Assembly: GCF_002018875.1 (NCBI RefSeq)
Contig: NZ_MVOL01000015.1
Span: 62,001 to 126,000 of the forward strand
Source of the DNA: Pseudomonas sp. MF4836
Lineage (GTDB): Bacteria > Pseudomonadota > Gammaproteobacteria > Pseudomonadales > Pseudomonadaceae
DNA: 64,000 nt
Reading direction: 5' to 3'
Part shown: in pieces, positions 44,288-52,610 of the stretch
Layout of the letters: each line of letters begins with the position of its first letter
Numbering within the stretch: the first letter of the stretch is position 1
The notes under the pieces: generated by a model
The model's database searches: none
What the model saw: the letters and a program-made list of their open reading frames with translations, nothing else
Told to the model about the DNA's origin: nothing
Position numbers and translations under genes: made by a program

Positions 44288-44691
44288 CGGTTTATATCCT
44301 CGAAACTCGAAAGTCTGCAGAAAGAGCCGCGAGTCTGACTGTCGCTCCTGTGGCGGAGCATCGGACGCTTCGTATGTTCTTCTAGGAAATTTCCTAAGCT
44401 GATTTTCGGCAACAGGCTGCAGGCGTTTTGAAGGAAGTGAATAAAGCAAAGCGCTAATTAAAAGGGTCGTTCAATTAGCGGGTTTTTATGGAAAGTTGGA
44501 TAGACCACGAATGCTGTTTGAATGGGTGTTGCCTATCGTCATGGAACAGCGAATTGCAGCCAGCAATAGGCTGTCGATCTGGGACTTGAGGTACTGCTGC
44601 GCCGGGTAGATTGTCGGCCTTGAGCAGTCTGCTTTGGGCGGACATGGCCTGGGGTATCATCGGGCAAAACGATAATAGGGATACCCGGCCG
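44288..44691. other. Divergent region between fimbrial operon and LysR gene
   Basis: 404 bp with no supported gene. It holds the paired palindromes at 44361-44396 and should hold the promoters of the leftward fimbrial operon and the rightward LysR gene. Confidence 0.5.
44361..44396. promoter_or_regulatory. Paired TAGGAA-TTCCTA operator before the fimbrial operon
   Basis: A perfect 14-bp palindrome TAGGAAATTTCCTA (44383-44396) and a degenerate copy TCGGACGCTTCGTA (44361-44374; 9 of 12 fixed positions match), centres 22 bp apart. Same design as 38077-38112. It lies 75-110 bp upstream of the major pilin start. Confidence 0.6.
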
Positions 44692-45588
44692 ATGATTGGT
44701 TTTACCTTCCGCCAGCTCGAATACTTTGTGGCCGCCGCGGAGCAGGGCAGCATCAGCGCCGCCGCTCGGGCCATGCATATTTCCCAACCCTCGGTGTCCC
44801 TGGCCATTTCGCAGCTGGAAGCGATATTGGGTGAAAAGCTGTTTCATCGTCAGGCCAGCCGCGGCCTTGATTTGAGCCCGGCCGGACGCAAACTGCTGGA
44901 GCAGGCGCGGGAGATTTTGAGCAAGGCGGGGGCCATGGGTGGCGTTGAGGATGAGCAGGCCGGCTTGCGCGGGACGTTGAGCCTGATCTGCTTCCAGGAC
45001 CTGGGACCGTACTTTGCCCCGCGCTTGCTGGCGGGGTTTCGCCAGTTGCACCCGGAGGTCAGCATCACCCTGTTTGAAACCGATCTGGCCGGGGTCAACC
45101 GCCGCCTGAGCGACGGCAAGGCCGAGCTGGCGCTGACCTATGAGGTCGGGCTCGACCCGCATATCGAGACCCGAGTGCTGGCGCGGCTGGCGCCTTATGC
45201 GCTGCTCCCGGCCGACCACCCGTTGGCGCAGCAGGAGCAGGTGTCGTTGGTGGACCTGGCCGACGAGTGCCTGATTCTGGAAGACATCGCCCGGACCCGT
45301 GAGTATTTCCTGTCGTTGTTCTGGGCCTGCGATCTGCAGCCCAGGTCACAGCAACTGACCCAGACCTTCGAGATGCAGCGCGGGCTGGTGGCCCACGGTT
45401 ATGGGGTGGCGCTGTCCTGTACCCGCCCGGTGGGGGATTGCAGCTATGACGGTCGGCCCTTGGCCTGCCGCCCCCTGGTGGAGGCGGTCAGTCCGCAGTC
45501 GGTGGTTCTCGCCCAGTCCAGTGCGATGCCGGCGTCGCGGGTGGCGCAGGCGTTCCTGGATTGGGCGACCGAGCAGTTTCCCGCCTAG
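44692..45588 (+). CDS. LysR-family transcriptional regulator
   Basis: 298 aa. N-terminal helix-turn-helix (FTFRQLEYFVAAAEQGSISAAARAMHISQPSVSLAISQLEAILGEKLFHRQ) and a substrate-binding effector domain from about residue 90. It converges with the amino-acid permease, overlapping it by 4 bp, and is a candidate regulator of the permease/dioxygenase pair. ATG 44692 is taken as the first residue before the conserved HTH. Confidence 0.88.
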   Translation: MIGFTFRQLEYFVAAAEQGSISAAARAMHISQPSVSLAISQLEAILGEKLFHRQASRGLDLSPAGRKLLEQAREILSKAGAMGGVEDEQAGLRGTLSLICFQDLGPYFAPRLLAGFRQLHPEVSITLFETDLAGVNRRLSDGKAELALTYEVGLDPHIETRVLARLAPYALLPADHPLAQQEQVSLVDLADECLILEDIARTREYFLSLFWACDLQPRSQQLTQTFEMQRGLVAHGYGVALSCTRPVGDCSYDGRPLACRPLVEAVSPQSVVLAQSSAMPASRVAQAFLDWATEQFPA

Positions 45589-47000
45589 GGTTGCAGACGT
45601 GAGGCGCTGGCCTTGGGCTGTATGCCGAGCAGCTTGTCGTGGCGCGCCAGGCACAGCCAGTAGCCGACCGACAACAACGCCAGCCAGGCGATGCCGACAT
45701 AGAGCGCCATCCGCGTGTCCGGGAACCAGGCCAGCACGCCGAAGATAAACAGCATGAAGACGATCGCGCAGGCCGGGCCCAGGGGCCAGAACGGCACCGG
45801 GAATTGCAGTTCGGCGATGTCCTGGGGGCTCATGCGGCGGCGCATCACGACCTGGGACAGCAGGATCATCAGCCAGACCCAGACAATCGAAAACGTCACC
45901 ACGGCGGCCAGCATCAGGAACAGGTTTTTCGGCGCCAGGTAGTTGAGCAGCACGCCCAGCAGCAACGCGGCAGACATCACCAGTACCGTCATCCATGGCA
46001 CCCCGAAACGCGACAACCGGGCGAAGCTGGCCGGCGCCTGGCCATTGTTGGCCATGCCGTACATCATGCGCCCGGCGCTGAAAATATCGCTGTTGATGGC
46101 CGATACCGCCGCCGAGATCACCACGATATTCAGCAGGGTCGCGGCTGAGCTGATCCCCAGGCCGCTGAAGATCTGCACGAAGGGGCTGCCCTCGCCGCCG
46201 ATTTTCGGCCACGGGTACAGCGACATCAGGACCAGCAGGGTCAGCACGTAAAACAGCAGGATACGCAGCGGCACCGAGTTGATCGCCCGGGGAATCGCCC
46301 GCTGCGGGTCCTTGGCTTCGCCGGCGGTGATGCCGATCATTTCCACTCCGCCAAAGGCGAACATGACCACCGAGAACGACGCGATCATGCCGCTCAGGCC
46401 ATTGGGGAACAGGCCGCCATAGCTCCACAGGTTACTGATGGACGCGGTGTGTTCAGCGGCATTCCCCAGCTTGATGCCAAAAATCAGCACTGTGGCACCG
46501 GCGACGATCATCGAGATAATCGCGGTGACCTTCAGCAGCGACAGCCAGAACTCCAACTCGCCAAACACCTTGACGCTGCACAGGTTCAGGGCACCGATAA
46601 AAAACACAATGCCCAGCACCCAGATCCAGGCGGGGGTGTCGGGAAACCAGAACCCCATGTAGACGCCGAACGCAGTAACGTCCGCCAGGCACACCACCAG
46701 CATTGAAAACGCATAACTCCAGCCGGTCAGAAAACCCGGGAAGCGTCCCAGGTACTGGCTGGTGTACTGGCCGAAGGAGCCGGAGACCGGGTTGCGCACC
46801 GCCATTTCACCCAGGGCGCGCATCATCATGTAGATGGCGGCGCCGCCGATCAGGTAGGCCAGCAATACCGAAGGCCCGGCCAGTTGAATGGCCGATGCGG
46901 AGCCGTAGAACAGCCCGGTGCCGATGGCCGAGCCCAGTGCCATGAAGCGAATGTGACGGGCATTCAAACCCCGCCGCATTGCAGGTCTTTTGTCGTTCAT
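45585..47000 (-). CDS. APC-family amino-acid permease
   Basis: 471 aa, 12 transmembrane segments. AAT-type start (LNARHIRFMALGSAIGTGLFYGSASAIQLAGPSVLLAYLIGG) and GEMAVRNPVSGSFGQYTSQYLG, ANGE-like region FGGVEMIGITAGEAKDPQRAIPRAIN. It belongs to the ProY/AnsP/GabP-like amino-acid:proton symporters; the substrate cannot be told. ATG 47000 follows AGGAG, with an A-rich motif (47016-47030) upstream. It is divergent from the PhyH-like gene. Confidence 0.9.
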   Translation of the reverse strand: MNDKRPAMRRGLNARHIRFMALGSAIGTGLFYGSASAIQLAGPSVLLAYLIGGAAIYMMMRALGEMAVRNPVSGSFGQYTSQYLGRFPGFLTGWSYAFSMLVVCLADVTAFGVYMGFWFPDTPAWIWVLGIVFFIGALNLCSVKVFGELEFWLSLLKVTAIISMIVAGATVLIFGIKLGNAAEHTASISNLWSYGGLFPNGLSGMIASFSVVMFAFGGVEMIGITAGEAKDPQRAIPRAINSVPLRILLFYVLTLLVLMSLYPWPKIGGEGSPFVQIFSGLGISSAATLLNIVVISAAVSAINSDIFSAGRMMYGMANNGQAPASFARLSRFGVPWMTVLVMSAALLLGVLLNYLAPKNLFLMLAAVVTFSIVWVWLMILLSQVVMRRRMSPQDIAELQFPVPFWPLGPACAIVFMLFIFGVLAWFPDTRMALYVGIAWLALLSVGYWLCLARHDKLLGIQPKASASRLQP

Positions 47001-47015
47001 CCCAAGTAACTCCTG

Positions 47016-47030
47016 ATTGTTTTTATTATT
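47016..47030 (-). promoter_or_regulatory. A-rich Hfq/Crc (CA) motif at the permease RBS
   Basis: On the minus strand AATAATAAAAACAAT lies a few bases before the AGGAG of the permease. Five AAN triplets in a row fit the Hfq/Crc catabolite-activity motif. Confidence 0.55.
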
Positions 47031-47247
47031 TGGCGATTAACTGCGGGTGATGAAGCGTAGGAAGTGACCTGCACTTTATTGATCTCAAGGCAATCGGCAG
47101 GTCATGGCTATTAACCGGTTAATTGCCGGGCCTGACAACAAGCCGGCCATACAAAGTACCTATAGTGACAAATAAGTAATTTATCGTTTACGGCAAAAGT
47201 TAAGCCCTCCAATACTGGGATTTATTACAACAAGAGAGGGCAGGCGG

Positions 47248-48051
47248 ATGAACTCGGATATCGAACAGTTTCAACGTGACGGCGCCATCGTATTGCGCGG
47301 CGTATTCAGCGACTGGGTGGAACGCCTGCGCGACGGTTTCGAGCAGAACCTCGCCCAGCCCAGTGCCTTCGCCATCGAGAACGTGGGCAATGGTGAGCGC
47401 GGACGCTTTTTCGAGGACTACTGCAACTGGCAGCGCATCGCCCCGTTCAAGGACTTTGTCCTGAACTCGCCAGCCGCCGCGATTGCCGGCCAACTGATGC
47501 AGTCGCGGCAGGTGCAGGTGTTTCACGACCATATCCTGGTCAAGGAACCCGGCACCTCCAAAGCCACGCCCTGGCATCAGGACCTGCCCTATTACTGCGT
47601 GGATGGCCTGCAAACCGCCAGCTACTGGATCCCCCTGGACCCGGTGACCCGCCACAACACCTTGAGCGTGGTCTTGGGCTCCCATCGCTGGCCCAAGCCG
47701 GTGCGCCCGAAAAGCTGGGCCAGCAACCAGGACTTTTACGGCGCCACCGATGAGGTATCCGGCGAAAGCCGGTTCATGGACATGCCGGACGTGGACAACG
47801 GCGACTACCAGATCCTGTCCCCTGAACTGATGCCTGGCGACGCCGTGGTCTTCGATTTTCGCACCGTGCACGGCGCCGCCGGCAACATCGGCAACGGTCG
47901 CCGCCGAGCGTTCTCGACTCGTTTCATGGGCGACGATGTGCGCTACATCCAGCGCCCCGGGCGCACCTCGCCACCGTTCCCCGGCATTGACCTGAAAGAT
48001 GGCGATCGCATGCGCGAGGACTGGTTTCCGGTGGTCTGGGAACAACGCTGA
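47248..48051 (+). CDS. Phytanoyl-CoA dioxygenase (PhyH)-family protein
   Basis: 267 aa double-stranded beta-helix Fe(II)/2-oxoglutarate-type oxygenase. Facial triad His110-x-Asp112 (PWHQDLPYY) and distal His208 (TVHGAAGN), with the 2-oxoglutarate-binding Arg probably in RRAFSTRF. Members hydroxylate CoA thioesters, amino acids, ectoine or nucleosides. Its divergent neighbour is an amino-acid permease, hinting at an amino-acid-like substrate, which is inference. ATG 47248 follows GAGAGGGCAGGCGG. Confidence 0.85.
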   Translation: MNSDIEQFQRDGAIVLRGVFSDWVERLRDGFEQNLAQPSAFAIENVGNGERGRFFEDYCNWQRIAPFKDFVLNSPAAAIAGQLMQSRQVQVFHDHILVKEPGTSKATPWHQDLPYYCVDGLQTASYWIPLDPVTRHNTLSVVLGSHRWPKPVRPKSWASNQDFYGATDEVSGESRFMDMPDVDNGDYQILSPELMPGDAVVFDFRTVHGAAGNIGNGRRRAFSTRFMGDDVRYIQRPGRTSPPFPGIDLKDGDRMREDWFPVVWEQR

Positions 48052-48061
48052 CAGGCCTGCA

Positions 48062-48095
48062 CCGGGACCGAGCTGATGCCGGTCCCGGAGTTTTT
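48062..48095 (+). terminator. Terminator after the PhyH-like gene
   Basis: CCGGGACC (48062-48069) pairs with GGTCCCGG (48081-48088), then AG and five T. Confidence 0.8.
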
Positions 48096-48305
48096 CTCAG
48101 GGTGACTTTGCACTAGGCCCAGCTCTGGAACGGGAGGGGGTCTGCCCGCAGGCAAAAAGGCTTTTTCTTCCGCCAGCAGGCCGTCACACTGCGTGCCTGT
48201 CTGCGCACGCGTATGCACTGGCTCCAGCGACGGTTCGACGATTGTGTGCCTTGTCGCTCCCTCGCCACAGCGTTCGCCCGCGCCTTACGTTCAAAGGAAA
48301 AATGG

Positions 48306-49952
48306 ATGTTCCGCCTCGCTTTTCGCTCCCGTTTCCGCTTCGCCATCAACTCCATCAGCCCGTCTGTTGCTCCGTTGTCCCGGCCGAACCCGGGTCGCAC
48401 AAGGCTGCTCTGCGCCGTGCTGCTGGCCCAGGCGTTTGCGGCCCAGGCCGCTGAAGCGAGCAGCGACGGGCCATCGCCCGACGTGTTGGCGCAGCTGTAT
48501 GTCGAGGCCTTTATCAATGACGACCCGGCGAGCTTCGCCCGCTTGAGTTCGGTCCAGCATTACGCCGATGCGGCAAAGGTGCGGGCCAATATGCAGGCCC
48601 TGGCCGAACGTGCCGCGTTGCGGGCCGCGCTGGAAAACCTCGGGGACTTTACCCGCAGCGCCATCAGCCGCAGCCCCACGCTTTCTGCCGATCAGGAAAA
48701 GCAGTTGCAGGCCCTGGCGCAAGCACAGGTCCGGGCGATTCGACAGGTTCAATGCAAGGTCACTGACAGTCAGGTCATGGCGGCGTGCTCGGCGGGCGAT
48801 TCGCCCAAGGTCGAGGTGCACCTCGCCTGCCAGGTGCCGCAGATCCCGGCCTGGTCTGCGACTGGCGGTGGCCAGCAGGATCCGGTGGGGCTGGCGCAGC
48901 CGTATTTTGCCGCGCTCTCCAGTGCCTGGCAGGGGCCGGCCAGCAAGGTCTTGCCGGTGAAGCTGCGCCTGGACCGATCCCAGGAAGGGCAGGGCTGGGA
49001 GCTGGACGCGTCCTACGACACGCGCGGGGTGATTGCCGCGATCAGTCGCAGCCTGAGCCCGGATGCCGGGCCCGAGACTAAGCGCACCTATATTCCCGGT
49101 GCGACCGACATGACCCTCAACCCCTGCATCTACACCAGCAGCTCGGATTTCAATAACCCGCTGATTCTGCTCAATGAGCGGTTCTGGGAGCACGCGACCC
49201 CGGCGGATGTGGAGCAGGTGCTGGCCAGGTTCGGCGAGGCCTTGCCGCTGGTGTACGACACCGATGACGACACCACGGCCTTTCATGTGGCGCTCCAGGG
49301 CAAGGCCGCGCTGCCGGCCATGCAAGCCTTGCGCAAGCATCTGGCCCATATGCCGGGGCTTGAGGGGTTCCGCACGTCGCTGCTGAATGAGGCGATCAAG
49401 GCCCATAACCCGCCGGCGACCATCAAGTGGCTGCTGGATGAGGGCGCACCGGCCGACGAATATCGAAACGACGGCTCCATGCGCCCGCTGATCTACGCGA
49501 TAACGGAAGGGGCAGATACGCAGACCATCGATCTGCTGGTGGCCGCCGGTGCTGATGTTTCCTACTACAACAACACCGACCATCCCGACCTGGATGCATT
49601 TCGCGCGGCGCTGGATACCGATCATCCCGCCGCCCGGCAGGCCATTGCCCGGCACCTGCCGCTGCCCGAGCATGGCAGCGAGTTGATGGAGTACGTGCTG
49701 GACCGGCTGTTCGTTGGCGTCCAGTACCGGCCGGAACGCCCCGATGCGGCCGGGGATATCTTGCCCATCTTTATCGAACGCGGCATGCGCCTGGATGAGA
49801 CTTACTGCGACACCTCCACCACCCGTCGCTACTCCTGCACCCCGGAGCAGCGCAGCAACCTGCTGGACATGGCACTTGAAATCGGCAACCCGGGGTTGAT
49901 CGAGTTTTTCAAGAAAAAAGGCCTCAAGCCCCATCCCCCCGAGGGGCAATAG
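48306..49952 (+). CDS. Exported protein with ankyrin-like C-terminal repeats
   Basis: 548 aa from ATG 48306, preceded by AAAGGAAA with 7-nt spacing; an in-frame start at 48213 lacks a site. A hydrophobic signal-like stretch (about 38-50, LLCAVLLAQAFAAQAAEA) predicts export. The middle (about 60-280) is unrecognised, with Ala-rich helices. The C-terminal part has ankyrin-like units (IKWLLDEGAPADEYRNDG, LIYAITEGADTQTIDLLVAAGADVSYYNN, LLDMALEIGNPGLIEFFKKKGLKP). Function is unknown. Ankyrin-domain exported proteins in pseudomonads sometimes act with catalase or as protease inhibitors, but nothing here shows that. Confidence 0.72.
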   Translation: MFRLAFRSRFRFAINSISPSVAPLSRPNPGRTRLLCAVLLAQAFAAQAAEASSDGPSPDVLAQLYVEAFINDDPASFARLSSVQHYADAAKVRANMQALAERAALRAALENLGDFTRSAISRSPTLSADQEKQLQALAQAQVRAIRQVQCKVTDSQVMAACSAGDSPKVEVHLACQVPQIPAWSATGGGQQDPVGLAQPYFAALSSAWQGPASKVLPVKLRLDRSQEGQGWELDASYDTRGVIAAISRSLSPDAGPETKRTYIPGATDMTLNPCIYTSSSDFNNPLILLNERFWEHATPADVEQVLARFGEALPLVYDTDDDTTAFHVALQGKAALPAMQALRKHLAHMPGLEGFRTSLLNEAIKAHNPPATIKWLLDEGAPADEYRNDGSMRPLIYAITEGADTQTIDLLVAAGADVSYYNNTDHPDLDAFRAALDTDHPAARQAIARHLPLPEHGSELMEYVLDRLFVGVQYRPERPDAAGDILPIFIERGMRLDETYCDTSTTRRYSCTPEQRSNLLDMALEIGNPGLIEFFKKKGLKPHPPEGQ

Positions 49953-50033
49953 CCACGCGCAACTGTGCGTAGACGCCGATCCCGCGACCTCCCTACACTG
50001 GCCCCTGTGTTTTTTGGGGCTGGGGGAGCGCTG

Positions 50034-50954
50034 ATGAATCGCAATGAGCTGCGTAAGGCGGACATCAACCTGATGGTGGTGTTCGAGACCCTGATGCTGG
50101 AGCGCAATGTCACGCGGGTGGCGGAAAAGCTGTTTCTTGGCCAGCCGACCATCAGTTCGGCGCTCAACCGCCTGCGGGCCATGTTCAATGACCCGTTGTT
50201 TATCCGCGTTGGTCATCGCATGGAGCCCACGGCCCGCGCCGAAGAGCTGATTGCCCATTTGTCGCCAGCGCTGGACGCCTTGTCGTCGGCCCTGAGCCTG
50301 ACCCGTGATTTCGACCCTGCCAGCAGCACCATGACCTTTCGCATCGGCCTGTCCGATGACGTCGAGTTCGGCTTGTTGCCGCCGCTGCTGCGGGCCTTGC
50401 GCCAGGAAGCGCCGCTGGTGGTGTTTGTGGTGCAGCACGTGGATTACTGGCGCATCCCCGACCTCCTGGCTTCCGGCGATATCACCGTAGGCATCAGCCA
50501 GACCCGCGGCTTGCCGGCCAATGCCAAGCGCAAGCTGTTGCGGCATATCCAGCCCAGCGTGTTGCGCGCCGATGCCAGCAGCACCCCGCTGACCCTCGAT
50601 GAATATTGCGCGCGGCCCCATGTGCTGGTGTCGCACACGGCCAATGTCAGCGGCTACGCCGATGAGTGGCTGGCGGAGATTGGCCGCAAGCGGCATGTGG
50701 TGCTGTCGGTGCCGCAATACAGTTCGCTGCCGGCACTGCTGGCCGGGACCGACCTGCTGGCCAGCCTGCCGGACTACACCGCCGCCGCCATGGCCGCCTC
50801 CGGGCACCTGTTCAATGAGCCGTTCCCGTTCAAGACCCCGACCCTGGACCTGTCCATGGTCTGGCTCAGCCATGTCGACACCGACCCGGCCGAGCGCTGG
50901 CTGCGTTCGCGCCTGGAAGCCTTCATGAGTGAGCGCGGCCTGCTGGCGCACTGA
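50034..50954 (+). CDS. LysR-family transcriptional regulator (NodD-like branch)
   Basis: 306 aa. HTH MNRNELRKADINLMVVFETLMLERNVTRVAEKLFLGQPTISSALNRLRAMFNDPLFIRVG followed by MEPTARAEEL and a LysR effector domain. ATG 50034 follows GGGGGAGCGCTG. The LtrA gene starts 82 bp downstream on the same strand and may be its target. The effector is unknown. Confidence 0.9.
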   Translation: MNRNELRKADINLMVVFETLMLERNVTRVAEKLFLGQPTISSALNRLRAMFNDPLFIRVGHRMEPTARAEELIAHLSPALDALSSALSLTRDFDPASSTMTFRIGLSDDVEFGLLPPLLRALRQEAPLVVFVVQHVDYWRIPDLLASGDITVGISQTRGLPANAKRKLLRHIQPSVLRADASSTPLTLDEYCARPHVLVSHTANVSGYADEWLAEIGRKRHVVLSVPQYSSLPALLAGTDLLASLPDYTAAAMAASGHLFNEPFPFKTPTLDLSMVWLSHVDTDPAERWLRSRLEAFMSERGLLAH

Positions 50955-51035
50955 TTCAGCCGCGGGCTTGCTGGCCCGTGGCGCGGCTGCTTTGCTGTGA
51001 TGCAAGACCGGTGCACATTTCTGGCGGAGATCCCC

Positions 51036-52226
51036 ATGAGCAAACCCCGTTCGCTGTTGCGTGGCCGTGGCAGTCTCGACAGCGGCAAGGTCGGCATGGT
51101 CGAGTTGTTCTTTGACCTGGTGTTCGTCTTTGCCGTGACCCAACTCTCCCATTCGCTGCTGGCGCACCTGAGCGTTGGCGGTGCGGTGCAGGTGGCGTTG
51201 TTGATGGTGGCGGTATGGTGGGTGTGGATTTTCACCTCCTGGGTCACCAACTGGCTCGACCCGGAGCAACTGCCGATCCGCCTGGGCCTGTTCGGCCTGA
51301 TGGTCGCCGGCCTGCTGCTGTCGTCTTCGATCCCCCAGGCCTTTGGCGAACGCGGGCTGCTGTTTGCCGGCGCCTATGTGTTCATGCAGGTTGGGCGTAC
51401 CGCGTTTGCCATCTGGGCGGTACGCGGCGAGGCGCTGAACATGACCCGCAACTTCCAGCGGATCCTGGCCTGGATGCTGTTGTCAGCGCTGTTCTGGATC
51501 GGCGGGGCGCTGCTCCAGGGTAATCAGCGCCTGTTGCTGTGGGCACTGGCGCTGCTGATCGAACTGGTCTCGCCCTCGTTGTACTTCTGGGTCCCGGGCT
51601 TGGGCCGCTCGACCCTCAAGGACTGGAACGTCGAAGGCAATCACATGGCCGAGCGTTGCGGGTTGTTTGTGATCATTGCCTTGGGCGAGTCATTGCTGGT
51701 AACCGGCGCGACTTTCGCCGAACTGGCCTGGAGCGTTCAAGGGCTGCTGGCCTTCGTGGTGGCGGTGCTGGGCAGCATCGCCATGTGGTGGGTGTATTTC
51801 GACAGCGGCGCCGAGCGCGCCCACCATCGGATCGCCCACTCCGACGACCCCGGGCGCCAGGCGCGCATCGCCTACACCTACCTGCACGTGCTGATCGTCG
51901 CCGGGATTATTGTCAGCGCGGTGGCCGATGAACTGGTGCTGGTGCACCCGGACCACGCCAGCGATGCCGGGATCGTCGCCATCATCGGCGGGCCCTGGTT
52001 GTTCCTGCTCGGTTGCGCGCTGTTCAAGTGGGTCATGGCCGACCGGGTGCTGCCGCCACTGTCGCACCTGGTGGGGCTGGTGCTGTTGTTGGGGTTGCTG
52101 CCGCCGGCCCTCAATCATCTGTTTTCGGCCCTGGTCCTGGGCTCGCTGACCACGGCGGTAATGGTGCTGGTGGCGGCCTGGGAGAGCCGGGCATTGCGCG
52201 ATGACAGGGCGGCCACGGAGCATTGA
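51036..52226 (+). CDS. LtrA-family membrane protein
   Basis: 396 aa with about twelve hydrophobic segments. The family signature VELFFDLVFVFAVTQLSHSLL near residues 20-40 and HMAERCGLFVIIALGESLL (about 205-223) mark the low-temperature-requirement-A family. The biochemical role is unknown. ATG 51036 follows GGCGGAGATCCCC. Confidence 0.87.
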   Translation: MSKPRSLLRGRGSLDSGKVGMVELFFDLVFVFAVTQLSHSLLAHLSVGGAVQVALLMVAVWWVWIFTSWVTNWLDPEQLPIRLGLFGLMVAGLLLSSSIPQAFGERGLLFAGAYVFMQVGRTAFAIWAVRGEALNMTRNFQRILAWMLLSALFWIGGALLQGNQRLLLWALALLIELVSPSLYFWVPGLGRSTLKDWNVEGNHMAERCGLFVIIALGESLLVTGATFAELAWSVQGLLAFVVAVLGSIAMWWVYFDSGAERAHHRIAHSDDPGRQARIAYTYLHVLIVAGIIVSAVADELVLVHPDHASDAGIVAIIGGPWLFLLGCALFKWVMADRVLPPLSHLVGLVLLLGLLPPALNHLFSALVLGSLTTAVMVLVAAWESRALRDDRAATEH

Positions 52227-52610
52227 GGCGGCGCGTTGAGCGTGCGCAGAAATATTTCGGCGTTGGCTGGTGTTGATTCCAGAACAAGGGCGGGCTGAAC
52301 CGGAAGCGCGGGCGCCGGGTGCTTTTTTTCATCGTCGGCTAACTGTATCGAGCCGCCGAGCGGCGCCTCTGGAAAACCGTTCGGTATGGGTCTGTAGCAC
52401 ATTTTCCAAGGCCCGGCCCTGAATGGCGTCGGGTTAAAAAACGTCTGGAAATAGATAGAAAAAGTAGTGTGGCTTAATGCCTCGGGGATATTGTGTTGGT
52501 ATTTTTTCTATCTGTTTCAGGGGCTTTGAAGTTGAGACTTGGCTTATATCAAGGTGGCCACGGAAGGATTAGCGTGTCACGTCCTTTTCGCTTGAGCCTG
52601 AGTATTTTTT
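52227..52610. other. Upstream region of adhesin 52611
   Basis: 384 bp where GC falls. No gene seen. The TAGGAA-type palindrome found at the other two fimbrial loci was looked for and not found. It should hold the promoter of the following gene. Confidence 0.45.

Noticed and set aside
44692..45588. LysR gene as regulator of the fimbrial operon
   Set aside because: The paired TAGGAA palindromes are unlike LysR T-N11-A sites and recur at the adhesin locus, which has no adjacent LysR gene; the LysR is more likely tied to the permease it overlaps.
48291..51269. A 992-codon open frame on the minus strand opposite the ankyrin-like, LysR and LtrA genes
   Set aside because: It is a GC-skew shadow: three well-supported genes with ribosome binding sites and families read on the plus strand, and the antisense product (rich in Arg, Gln, His and Gly) has no recognisable domain.
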